33,821 nt of DNA. Origin: an uncultured Prevotella sp. GTDB lineage: Bacteria > Bacteroidota > Bacteroidia > Bacteroidales > Bacteroidaceae. Of the stretch, positions 9,011-16,937 are shown in pieces. Numbering within the stretch: position 1 is the stretch's first letter; the number at the start of each line of letters is the position of its first letter. Location: contig CALIZL010000107.1 of assembly GCA_938028745.1 (NCBI GenBank), positions 1 to 33,821 of the forward strand, given 5' to 3'. The position numbers and the translations under genes were made by a program. The notes under the pieces are model-generated. The model was not told the origin of the DNA, made no database searches, and was given only the letters and a program-made list of their open reading frames with translations.

Positions 9011-9047
9011 AAAAGTGGAATGGAGTGGGGGGGGAGTATGAGCATAA

Positions 9048-9117
9048 CCCCAATTGTCCGCTGAGAAAACTGGGCTTTCAATTCACGCAAACGCGATTGT
9101 ATATGTACCAATTGGGG
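9048..9117. repeat. Inverted repeat CCCCAATTG / CAATTGGGG
   Basis: A 9-bp perfect inverted repeat with arms at 9048-9056 and 9109-9117, 38 bp after the ATPase stop. The arms resemble the terminal inverted repeats of the F2 element (CCCCAATC / GATTGGGG), so this may be a shortened relative. No T-tract follows, so it is not a convincing terminator. Confidence 0.5.
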
Positions 9118-9221
9118 ATAAGGATTAGCTTAGAACAATTCCAATTGCCTACTCTTTTCAATGTGCATGGGCAGACCATCGGGCTTGTTATCAAAGCAAT
9201 CTTGCTTGATGTATATATACG

Positions 9222-9890
9222 CAGCAATTGTTTTTTGTCTACTTTTCGGCAAGAAATTTAACATTATGAGTGCCTTTTTACCAACCAATCGTCCACCTTG
9301 CTGCAAATAATCAATTCTCGCGAAGGTTTGTTTGGGGGCAAAAAGGGGTAGCATGTGAATGTTGGCAAAATGAATATTTATTTGAAAACACCGCCATTTG
9401 CACCTGTTTCGGGACTATTTGCTACAAAACAAAGTGCGTTTTGCAGCAAAACGGAGTGCGTTTTGATGCAAAATGGACTGCGTTTTGGTGCAAAACGCAA
9501 GGTAAAATGCCGCTAAATGCAGTGCGTTTTGCAGCTAAACGCAAGACAAAATGCAGCAAAATGCGAGATGAAAAGCATAAACATCCACAGCAATTGCATA
9601 AACAAAACCTTTTAGAGCCATGAAAAACATGGCTGAAAGGGGCAAAATAGCCATTAAAATGTGGGGTTTTAGGTGCTAAAAGTGCGTATTTGGGCTTGAA
9701 AAATCATGAGATGGTAACCAATCTAGAAAGGCTAAATGGTGCAAAATGCAGGTTTTTCTCTTAAAAATGGACAAAACAGAAGACATGAATGACTAGAAAT
9801 AGTGAAGTTTTACCTACTTTTCAACCAACATTTTCGCTAGAACGAAATGAAAATTAGAACGATTTTGTAAAGTATTTTCGCAAATTGTCG
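9222..9890 (+). repeat. F1 dispersed repeat, copy A
   Basis: About 670 bp matching the reverse complement of 23925-24565. Exact shared blocks include a 23-nt block at 9252-9274 (copy B 24512-24534) and a 20-nt block at 9314-9333 (copy B 24452-24471). Further matching blocks surround TCTAGAAAGG (about 9723-9732) and TTTTCGCTAGAACGA (about 9830-9844). The 22-bp tandem array lies inside at 9408-9561. No ORF is conserved between copies. It is AT-rich, with many GCAAAA/TTTTGC words. Confidence 0.85.
9408..9561 (+). repeat. 22-bp tandem array in F1 copy A (7 units)
   Basis: Seven contiguous 22-bp units starting at 9408, 9430, 9452, 9474, 9496, 9518 and 9540. The first is most diverged; well-matched units follow CGGAGTGCGTTTTGATGCAA with small changes. 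The period is exactly 22 with no spacers, so this is not a CRISPR array. The array in copy B has the same number of units on the opposite strand. Confidence 0.85.
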
Positions 9891-9934
9891 TTTCAAAGAA
9901 ACTTTCATTTCTATTCTGAAGGTTGGCTGTTTGA

Positions 9935-10140
9935 TAACACCCCCAATCAGTCGGTTAGACCACTTATCAATTATTTTAGGTTGTTTCCATCGCTTCACGT
10001 TCATCTTTCGTTTGCTTGTCGGCATCATGTCTTTCTTGTTCTCATGACGTAGTCCGCTAGGCCTTCAAGAATAAGACAGGCAATATACTCAACAATACAC
10101 AATATTTGCATAGGATTTAAGGCCGGATTTGGGCTAAAAC
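9935..10140. repeat. F2 palindromic element, copy 2
   Basis: About 206 bp that aligns along its whole length with 33254-33454. The ends carry degraded inverted repeats (ACCCCCAATCAG at about 9939-9950; CCGGATTTGGG at about 10123-10133). The centre folds, with CGTAG (10048-10052) pairing imperfectly with CTAGG (10057-10061) and GTCTTTCTTG pairing with CAAGAATAAGAC. It directly follows F1 copy A. The remaining sequence to 10299 shows nothing recognisable. Confidence 0.75.
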
Positions 10141-10299
10141 ATTTGCCGGCAAGGCACTTCTCGCTACCAAAAAATCAGATGGAAATCAGCAGTTTATGGT
10201 TTGACGGAGTGGAGTTTAGAGATGTGTAGGAAGTGTAAATGCAGGTAAGATAAAAGGCATTTGCGATAGATGTAGGGGCGTATGGGGTGAAACCAGCTT

Positions 10300-10941
10300 T
10301 TATTTTAGTTGTTTCGGGATGATATAATCGAAACGTTCGATATTAACAAGACCTAGTTTTTTAAGTTCTTCAATGCTGTATTCGATGTTTGCGGGCGTGT
10401 TGTGGTTAGGTATGCTAGGAACGCGCACAAAGATATTCTCCTTCGACACATGCTCTGCAAGCCATTGCAGGTTTTCTTTTAGTAAGCCGATGTCTTTGCT
10501 GGTATATTCTAGGTAGATGTCGGGGTTAAGGTCTTTAATGTCCACAATGTATGTGTTCACCACGTTTAGCAATCGGCGTAAGTGGCTTTGCGGAACGTAA
10601 AGGCTTGTTTCCACCGTAATGTTCCATGCAGGTCCGCAGATGTTTCTGAATGCTTTGATGAAACGACTTTGCAAACATGGTTCGCCACCGCCAAAGGTTA
10701 CGCCGCCACCTGTGGCAAGAAAATACAATTCGTCTTGTTTTAACTCGTCGTATAATGCTTGTGGCGACAGTCGTCGCCAACGTCTGCGCGTGTCGTGACA
10801 CTGGTCGTTTAGGCAGAACTTGCAGTGTAACGGACAACCGAAGAAACCGACGAGCGTGGTAACTCCATGCCCGTCGGTTGCTATGCGATGCCTGTCAATC
10901 CCTATGAGGGGAACTTTGGCGTCGTTGGTTCTGTTTGCCAT
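10300..10941 (-). CDS. Radical SAM protein resembling a glycyl radical enzyme activase
   Basis: A 213-aa radical SAM protein. The cluster-binding CPLHCKFC motif gives C36, C40 and C43, and the SAM-binding GGGVTFGGGEPC follows at 78-89. The order and N-terminus (IGIDRHRIATDGHGVTTLVGFFGC) resemble pyruvate formate-lyase activating enzyme. There is no inserted ferredoxin domain, as in PflA-type proteins, and it is somewhat shorter than usual (about 245 aa). No glycyl radical enzyme lies nearby. It starts 8 bp after the pepD stop and is probably co-transcribed with it. The substrate is unknown. Confidence 0.85.
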   Translation of the reverse strand: MANRTNDAKVPLIGIDRHRIATDGHGVTTLVGFFGCPLHCKFCLNDQCHDTRRRWRRLSPQALYDELKQDELYFLATGGGVTFGGGEPCLQSRFIKAFRNICGPAWNITVETSLYVPQSHLRRLLNVVNTYIVDIKDLNPDIYLEYTSKDIGLLKENLQWLAEHVSKENIFVRVPSIPNHNTPANIEYSIEELKKLGLVNIERFDYIIPKQLK

Positions 10942-10949
10942 CCAGTGGT

Positions 10950-12407
10950 TTATTTTTGTGGAACTTCTTCCAAAATCTTCTTCAACAAGTTCCAGAAAGG
11001 CACAACGGTTTCGTGTAGGCAGCGTTCGCTGGTGCTGTGGGGCGAACGGATGGTTGGCCCAAAGGAAACAATATCCATGTGCGGATACTTATTAAGAATG
11101 ATGGAACACTCCAAACCTGCATGGTCTACCTTAACGATGGCGTCCTCGTTAAATAGTTGCTTGTGCAAGCGTTGCATCAGGTTAAGTATCTCGCTGTCGG
11201 TGTTCGGGTCCCAGCCAGGATAGTCTGCGCTGAGTTTCACATCAAAGCCGCCTAATGTGAGCGTGCCTTTCAATGTGTCGCAGATGTACGCCTTCATTGT
11301 TTCGCTTGAGCTCCTAGCTAACATTAGGAACCTGGCTTTCCCGTCTTCGATGTCGATGATGGCCAGGTTAGACGACGTTTCAACGACGGTGGGGATGGCA
11401 GGTATCATGCGTAGAACGCCGTTGTGGCATCCGAAAATCGATTTCATCACGATGTCCCTGTCGGTGGCATCCATCTGTTTCTCTGGTAGAGGAGCCTTTT
11501 CTGCAAATAGATCTACCTTATCTTCAACAAAACGATACTCTGTTTCAAACAAAGTCTTCATCTCGTTGACAATTGAACAGGCCTTGTCTTCGTTGTTTGC
11601 AGGGAGGGTAATGATGGTTTCGGCCTTGTAAGGAATGGCGTTGCGCATGTTGCCGCCGTGCCAAATGGCCAGTTCGGCACCGCATTCGGAAATCAACCTG
11701 GCCACAACGCGTGCCATTAGCTTATTGGCATTGGCTCTGCCTTCGTGTATTTCCAATCCTGAGTGTCCTCCTTTCAAACCCTTGATGGTAACTTTTAAGG
11801 CCACCCTGTCTTTGTTTACGGGCACTTCTTTGTAGTTGCGCGTAGCGGTAACATCCACACCGCCGGCACTGCCCACTACAAAACAACCCCATGTTTCGGA
11901 GTCGAGATTAAGTAGGATGTCGCCTTGCAGCTCGTTGGCGGGCAGGTCGTTGGCACCATACATGCCTGTTTCCTCATCGGCCGTGATAAGCCCTTCAATG
12001 GGGCCATGCTTCAAACTCTTGTCTTCCATAACGGCCATGATGGCAGCAACGCCAATTCCGTTATCGGCACCTAGTGTGGTGTTCTTCGCCCGAACCCATT
12101 CGTTGTCAATCCACGTTTCTATGGGATCGGTCTCGAAATTGTGCTTGCTGTCGGGCGATTTCTGCGGAACCATGTCCATGTGCGCTTGCAGAGTTATTGT
12201 TTTTCGATTTTCCATGCCAGGCGATGCCGGCTTTCTCATCACCACGTTGTTGGCAGCGTCGACGAATGCTTCTACGCCCACTTCCTTAGCGAAGTTCAAA
12301 AGAAAGGTTTTAACTTTCTCTAAATGTCCCGAAGGACGTGGTACTTGCGTAAGATTGTGGAAGTTACGCCAAATGCTTTCAGGCTTTAAGTTTTTAATTT
12401 CACTCAT
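10950..12407 (-). CDS. pepD: Aminoacyl-histidine dipeptidase (M20 family)
   Basis: A 485-aa zinc dipeptidase of the PepD family, which cleaves Xaa-His and other dipeptides in the cytoplasm. Metal and catalytic residues are visible in order: H76 and D78 in LQAHMDMV, D115 in GADNGIG, E145/E146 in ADEETG, followed by the lid domain (KGGHSGLEIHEGRANA) and a C-terminal conserved His in LHETVVPFW. Length is normal for PepD. It lies 43 bp after the flippase-like gene and 8 bp before the radical SAM gene, so a three-gene operon from the promoter at 13481-13511 is likely. Confidence 0.95.
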   Translation of the reverse strand: MSEIKNLKPESIWRNFHNLTQVPRPSGHLEKVKTFLLNFAKEVGVEAFVDAANNVVMRKPASPGMENRKTITLQAHMDMVPQKSPDSKHNFETDPIETWIDNEWVRAKNTTLGADNGIGVAAIMAVMEDKSLKHGPIEGLITADEETGMYGANDLPANELQGDILLNLDSETWGCFVVGSAGGVDVTATRNYKEVPVNKDRVALKVTIKGLKGGHSGLEIHEGRANANKLMARVVARLISECGAELAIWHGGNMRNAIPYKAETIITLPANNEDKACSIVNEMKTLFETEYRFVEDKVDLFAEKAPLPEKQMDATDRDIVMKSIFGCHNGVLRMIPAIPTVVETSSNLAIIDIEDGKARFLMLARSSSETMKAYICDTLKGTLTLGGFDVKLSADYPGWDPNTDSEILNLMQRLHKQLFNEDAIVKVDHAGLECSIILNKYPHMDIVSFGPTIRSPHSTSERCLHETVVPFWNLLKKILEEVPQK

Positions 12408-12450
12408 AACACAGTTGTTTAAAAGTTAGTAAAATATATGTGTGATTTGG

Positions 12451-13458
12451 TTATTCGGTTGTTGTTGTTGCACGCTTTGAGTGCGAGAATGCCAATGCCA
12501 TCCAGCCGTAAACGCCAAGGAGTATGACTAAGAGCGTTTGAACCGAATGCACGATAAGCACAAAGTTGAGTGCGGCAGTGCTGTCTACGGCATATAATAT
12601 GAGCATGGTTTTCACGGCGAAGTGCCAAGGGCCAGCCCCATTGGGCGTAGGCACCACCACTGCCATGCTGCCAACCACAAACGTAACCATTGCACAAGCC
12701 ATGCCCAAGCCTGCTGTCGCCTCGAAACAGAAGAAGGTTAGGTAATAGTGCAGAAAGTAACTGCCCCATATAGCCAATGTGAAAAAGGCGAAGAGCCATT
12801 TGTTGCGCACCTTCTTTATCGAGTTAATGCCTTGCCAAATGCCCTTTACCGTTTCTTTCACCTTATTATATATGGCCATCCTTTTCAGCAAGAAGTGCAG
12901 CAATACGGCTACTGCTATGGCGCAAATGGCCGTAACGATGTAGCCCGTGGTTGAGAATTGGCCTACAATGGCATGTAGGCTCGTCCCTGTTTTGGTGAAA
13001 AAGCTGTCGAAAATGCTCACTTGTGCCAGCAGGGTAATGGCTGCAATGGCCAATACAAGTAGCGAATCGATGGCACGTTCGGTAACAACGGTTCCCAGGG
13101 CCTTAGCAAAGTCTACCTTATCGTATCGCCTAAGCACTGCGCAACGCGCAAACTCGCCTATTCGGGGAATAACCAAACTTACGGCATACGAAACGAAAAT
13201 GGCATGTATGGCAGTGGATGCTCTGGGCTTTTCGCCCATTGGTTCGAGTGTTTGTCGCCATCTCCATCCCCTGAACACTTGGGCCATGATGCCAAAGGGG
13301 AATGAAAGCAGCATCCAAGTCCAGTTCATTTCGTGGAGCATAACGCGCTCAACCTGCTTGAAATCAAAGCCACGATACATCCAATACAATATCGCTCCGC
13401 CGAGGAAGAGCGATAGGGCAACCTTGAATGTGTCGTTTATAATTCGTTTGACTTTCAA
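12451..13458 (-). CDS. Flippase-like / lysylphosphatidylglycerol-synthase TM domain protein (UPF0104)
   Basis: A 335-aa integral membrane protein with seven or eight hydrophobic segments. The family signatures IPRIGEFARC and PTPNGAGPWHF are visible, as in the transmembrane part of MprF-like proteins and related UPF0104 proteins. The aminoacyl-transferase domain is absent, so the substrate is not known; lipid flipping is a family-level inference. I place the start at a TTG at 13458. A full promoter (13481-13511) puts transcription start near 13475, downstream of the other possible TTG at 13494, which would be untranscribed from this promoter. It heads the pepD / radical SAM run. Confidence 0.85.
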   Translation of the reverse strand: MKVKRIINDTFKVALSLFLGGAILYWMYRGFDFKQVERVMLHEMNWTWMLLSFPFGIMAQVFRGWRWRQTLEPMGEKPRASTAIHAIFVSYAVSLVIPRIGEFARCAVLRRYDKVDFAKALGTVVTERAIDSLLVLAIAAITLLAQVSIFDSFFTKTGTSLHAIVGQFSTTGYIVTAICAIAVAVLLHFLLKRMAIYNKVKETVKGIWQGINSIKKVRNKWLFAFFTLAIWGSYFLHYYLTFFCFEATAGLGMACAMVTFVVGSMAVVVPTPNGAGPWHFAVKTMLILYAVDSTAALNFVLIVHSVQTLLVILLGVYGWMALAFSHSKRATTTTE

Positions 13459-13480
13459 TTTTTCTCGTATTAATACCCTG

Positions 13481-13511
13481 CAAAAATAATGCAAATCGTT
13501 GAAAGCGCAAA
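13481..13511 (-). promoter_or_regulatory. Promoter of the flippase-like / pepD unit
   Basis: On the minus strand TTTG (13508-13511), 19 bp, TATTTTTG (13481-13488). This is a full consensus match, which also decides the start codon of the downstream gene. Confidence 0.8.
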
Positions 13512-13645
13512 AAGAAACAGGGCGTTTTTGTGGCCTTTATGCTGATAAAATGCTTTTATTGTGTTTTTGTTGCCATGAAATAGGCCGTGTTTGACTTACA
13601 ATTAGTTGCGAGAACGAGCTTTAAAAGGCAACAGAAGAAAGCCGT

Positions 13646-14416
13646 TTAGGGTGCGCCGAGAACGAAAAGAGGCGTTTTGCCATTGTCAATCCACTCTGCA
13701 AACTTAAATCCTTCGTATTCGAAAGCGAGCAAGTCGTCGGTGTTGGTTATCTTGTTTGTGATGATGTAGTTGGCCATTGCCCCGCGACACATCTTTGTGT
13801 ACACCACAATTGTTTTCCTGCCACGGGCATTCTCGACCATGAATTGGGGCTCGAAGATTTTTACTTTCTTCTTTACCTCATTCCAATCGAAGAGCGATTT
13901 CATCTCTTCGCTTGCAAGATAGGCAAGCATGCCATTGTCGTTGCTGATTGATTGGATGAAAAGTTGGGTAAGGCGAGGTTTCCAATAGTCGAATAGTCGT
14001 ATGTCGTCGTGGTTTTGTAAGCGCACATAACCTTCCAAACGATGTGGCTTTATGGCATCGAGTGGCCGTAAAAGTCCGTAAAGAAAGGAGGTTATCCAAA
14101 GGTGTTGGTTGGCAAAGCAAATGTCTTCTTGGTTGAAACTGCTCGCTTTCAGGTGCTTGTAGGCCATGCCTGTGAATGCAAGAGCAGCGTGCGAAGTGTC
14201 GCCTGCTTGCAGAAAATGCTGATACCTGAGCCAATTTTGGTTGGCCAGCTTGCTGTTGATTTTGAGCATTTCTTCCAATTCTTCCGCTGAGAAGTTCATC
14301 ATTTCGGCCGCAATCTCCTGGGCAGCTGCGATGAAATGCGGTTCGTTGGCACGTTGGTTAGGGAATGTTATGGGTTTTGTGGCCATGTCTTTGGCGCACG
14401 ATAGAAGTATTTGCAT
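13646..14416 (-). CDS. yaaA: YaaA family peroxide stress protein (UPF0246)
   Basis: A 256-aa cytosolic protein of the YaaA/DUF328 family. In E. coli YaaA lowers intracellular free iron and limits oxidative damage. The start MQILLSCAKDM, the MNFSAEELEEMLKINSKLANQNWLR stretch (written in parts, about residues 41-63), the YGLLRPLDAI motif and the C-terminal GYKFAEW-like GFKFAEW are family features. Length is typical. It lies 74 bp after the YgiQ gene with no separate promoter found, so the two are probably co-transcribed. Confidence 0.93.
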   Translation of the reverse strand: MQILLSCAKDMATKPITFPNQRANEPHFIAAAQEIAAEMMNFSAEELEEMLKINSKLANQNWLRYQHFLQAGDTSHAALAFTGMAYKHLKASSFNQEDICFANQHLWITSFLYGLLRPLDAIKPHRLEGYVRLQNHDDIRLFDYWKPRLTQLFIQSISNDNGMLAYLASEEMKSLFDWNEVKKKVKIFEPQFMVENARGRKTIVVYTKMCRGAMANYIITNKITNTDDLLAFEYEGFKFAEWIDNGKTPLFVLGAP

Positions 14417-14490
14417 GCTTTAAAGTGTGTTGTGTATATTGCTTTTTTAATGTGTTGAGAAAGCCAATGGCACAGTAATATTGCCGTAGC

Positions 14491-16503
14491 TTATCTTCGT
14501 TTACCTTTCGACTTGTTCGGCTTACCATTGCAAAAATTTGGGTTGAACGATTTTCTTTCAGCCGTTTTAGGCGAAGGTTTGGCCTCGTATGCCTTTTCCG
14601 TGCGGCTGTTTTTATGCTCACGATGGTTCTTATCATCTTTCTTGCCTTTGCCCGAACTTTGCTGTCTGCCCCAATCGTTTGACGAATAAAGTTCGTTAAT
14701 CAGTTCGGGGCGGCCAATTTTCCTAAGTTCGTGCTCGATGTTTTGCCTTTCTTCCTTCTTATACCAAAAGAAAAATAGCCTTTGGCTGTTCTTGTCTTTG
14801 GGCGTTTTGGCACTGAAAACGGGTTCAAGCGTGTAAGGATCGTAGCCCGTATACCATGCCTCGGTGCTCACGGTCATGGGCGTTGGGGTAAAGTCTTGTA
14901 TCTGTTCGAGATGGAAGTCAAGCCTTTTGGTGCGCACAGCTAAGTCGGCCATGTCTGCTTCCTTACATGCAGGGTGGCTGCTCATGAAGTAAGGAATGAT
15001 TTGCTGCCTAAGATTTTCCTCTTTATTTATCTTGTCGAAGATGCGCTTAAACTCTTCAAACTGCGAGAAACTAGGCTTTCTCATGCTACGCAACACCTCG
15101 TCGCTGGTGTGTTCGGGTGCCACTTTAAGACGTCCACTCACATGATGTCGTATCAACTCCTTAGTATATTCCATCGCGGCATCGTTCACTTTCTTGTCTT
15201 TGCTCTTGTGGAGCAGCAAGTCGTAGCGTACGCCACTTCCGATAAAACTTTTCTTTATCTCGGGCAAAGCGTCCACGGCACGATATATTTCGATGAGTTT
15301 CGAGTGGTCGGTATTGAGGTTTGGGCATATTTCGGGATTGATACACGACGGCCTTTTGCACACTTCGCACGCCTTTTTGTTACGCCCAGCCATGCCATAC
15401 ATGTTGGCCGAGGGGCCGCCTAGGTCTGAAAGGTAGCCTTTGAAGTCGGGCATTTGCGCCACTTTCTTCACTTCGTTTAGTATGCTTTCTTTTGAGCGGC
15501 ACACCACGAACTTGCCTTGGTGGGCCGAAATGGTGCAGAACGAGCACCCCCCGAAACATCCTTGGTGCATGTTTACCGAGAATTTTATCATCTCGTAGGC
15601 TGGAATGCGCTTGTTTTTGTACTTGGGGTGGGGCAAGCGTGTATAAGGCAGGTCGAAAGTAGCGTCTAATTCTTGGGTTGTAAGTGTGGGGTAGGGTGGG
15701 TTAACCACGGCATACATGCCGTCTACTTCTTGCAAAAGGCGTTGTGCATGCACCTTGTTGGCCTCTTCTTCAATGTGTTTGAAGTTTTCGGCTTGCTTAC
15801 GTTTGTCTTTCAGGCAGGCCTCGTGGCTGTTCAAAATGATGTCTTTGTCGGTTATTCCGCCAGGAACGCTGTTCTTGTTGACCATGAAAACGGTTTGCGG
15901 AATATGGTGAATGGTGCTAATATGCTGCCCGTTTTCGAGACTAGTACACAGCTCTAAAATCGACTTTTCGCCCATACCATAGAGTATGATGTCGGCTTTC
16001 GAGTCGCATAGGATGCACTTTCTCACCTTGTCTTGCCAATAGTCGTAGTGCGTAAGTCGGCGCATAGAGGCCTCAATACCCCCTAAAACCACAGGCACGT
16101 CGGGGTAAAGTTCTTTGAGAATTTGCGTATATACCACCGTAGGATAGTCTGGACGGCAGTCGTGTCGGCCGTCTGGACTGTACGCATCTTCTGAACGGAG
16201 TCGCTTATTGGCCGTGTATTTATTTACCATCGAGTCCATGCAGCCCGGCGAAATGCCGAAGAACAGGCGCGGAACGCCTAGTTTCTTGAAGTCGCGATAG
16301 TCGCCATGCCAGTCGGGCTGCGGCACAATGGCCACCTTATAGCCTGCCGCTTCAAGGCAACGGCCAATAACGGCCACGCCAAAAGAGGGGTGATCGACGT
16401 ACGCGTCACCCGAAAAAAGGATGACGTCTAGCTGTTCCCATCCCCTTAGTTCGCATTCTTTCTTTGTGGTGGGTAAGAAGTCTGTTAACCTGTAATTGTT
16501 CAA
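14491..16503 (-). CDS. ygiQ: YgiQ family radical SAM protein (UPF0313)
   Basis: A 670-aa protein. The N-terminal B12-binding-like region (LFSGDAYVDHPSFG at 29-42; QPDWHGDYRDF) and the radical SAM motif with C316, C320 and C323 (GCFGGCSFC) identify YgiQ. A DUF3362-type region (PTPMTVSTEAWYTGYDPYT) follows. The last 60 or so residues are a basic, lysine-rich tail (KGKKDDKNHREHKNSR ... KSKGKRR), perhaps for nucleic acid contact. The start is a TTG at 16503: the next residues (NNYRLTDFLPTTKKE) match the usual family N-terminus and no ATG fits. The biochemical function of the family is unknown. Confidence 0.94.
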   Translation of the reverse strand: MNNYRLTDFLPTTKKECELRGWEQLDVILFSGDAYVDHPSFGVAVIGRCLEAAGYKVAIVPQPDWHGDYRDFKKLGVPRLFFGISPGCMDSMVNKYTANKRLRSEDAYSPDGRHDCRPDYPTVVYTQILKELYPDVPVVLGGIEASMRRLTHYDYWQDKVRKCILCDSKADIILYGMGEKSILELCTSLENGQHISTIHHIPQTVFMVNKNSVPGGITDKDIILNSHEACLKDKRKQAENFKHIEEEANKVHAQRLLQEVDGMYAVVNPPYPTLTTQELDATFDLPYTRLPHPKYKNKRIPAYEMIKFSVNMHQGCFGGCSFCTISAHQGKFVVCRSKESILNEVKKVAQMPDFKGYLSDLGGPSANMYGMAGRNKKACEVCKRPSCINPEICPNLNTDHSKLIEIYRAVDALPEIKKSFIGSGVRYDLLLHKSKDKKVNDAAMEYTKELIRHHVSGRLKVAPEHTSDEVLRSMRKPSFSQFEEFKRIFDKINKEENLRQQIIPYFMSSHPACKEADMADLAVRTKRLDFHLEQIQDFTPTPMTVSTEAWYTGYDPYTLEPVFSAKTPKDKNSQRLFFFWYKKEERQNIEHELRKIGRPELINELYSSNDWGRQQSSGKGKKDDKNHREHKNSRTEKAYEAKPSPKTAERKSFNPNFCNGKPNKSKGKRR

Positions 16504-16600
16504 TGCAGTTCTTAATCTGTTGACAAGTTAGCGGGTTTACGAGGTAACGAACCGTAATCCTTGCCTTTACATTAGAATTTGTTTTAACGAAAAACGTACT

Positions 16601-16918
16601 TTATTCTGTTACCGAAGACTTGTTTACGTTGGTCTTCCACTCGATATAGAGCAACACTAGCTGGTGTAAGCCAAAGGCTTTCATGTTGTTGTTATAGATA
16701 ACGTCGAGACAGAGGTCTAACAGCGACTTGTCCTTTCCTGTTTCCGACTCTAACAACGACCTTACGTTATACTTCAACTTGTCTAAAACCTCCTCGTCAA
16801 TGATGCCATTGCTGTCTACAAGGTTTTTGAGTAAGGCGTACTTGTCAATCGTTTCCAAGTGCAGGTCGCTCACGTCGATGGTTCGCGTTCCCGAATTATT
16901 GGCTTGAATTTTATACAT
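16601..16918 (-). CDS. Conserved-looking hypothetical protein, 105 aa
   Basis: A small soluble, mostly helical protein (MYKIQANNSGTRTIDVSDLH ...), with no signal peptide or membrane segment and no motif I recognise. Support for it being real: it starts 19 bp after the amidase-like gene in the same direction, and its codon use looks like the neighbours. It is probably the last gene of the PlsC-like / amidase-like run. Function unknown. Confidence 0.75.
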   Translation of the reverse strand: MYKIQANNSGTRTIDVSDLHLETIDKYALLKNLVDSNGIIDEEVLDKLKYNVRSLLESETGKDKSLLDLCLDVIYNNNMKAFGLHQLVLLYIEWKTNVNKSSVTE

Positions 16919-16937
16919 ATCTGTATTGGTTTAATTA

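Noticed and set aside
9408..9561. CRISPR-like array
   Set aside because: Units are contiguous 22-mers with no spacers, and no cas genes are present.
9837..10028. 63-aa minus-strand ORF
   Set aside because: Spans the F1/F2 boundary and is not kept in the other copies.
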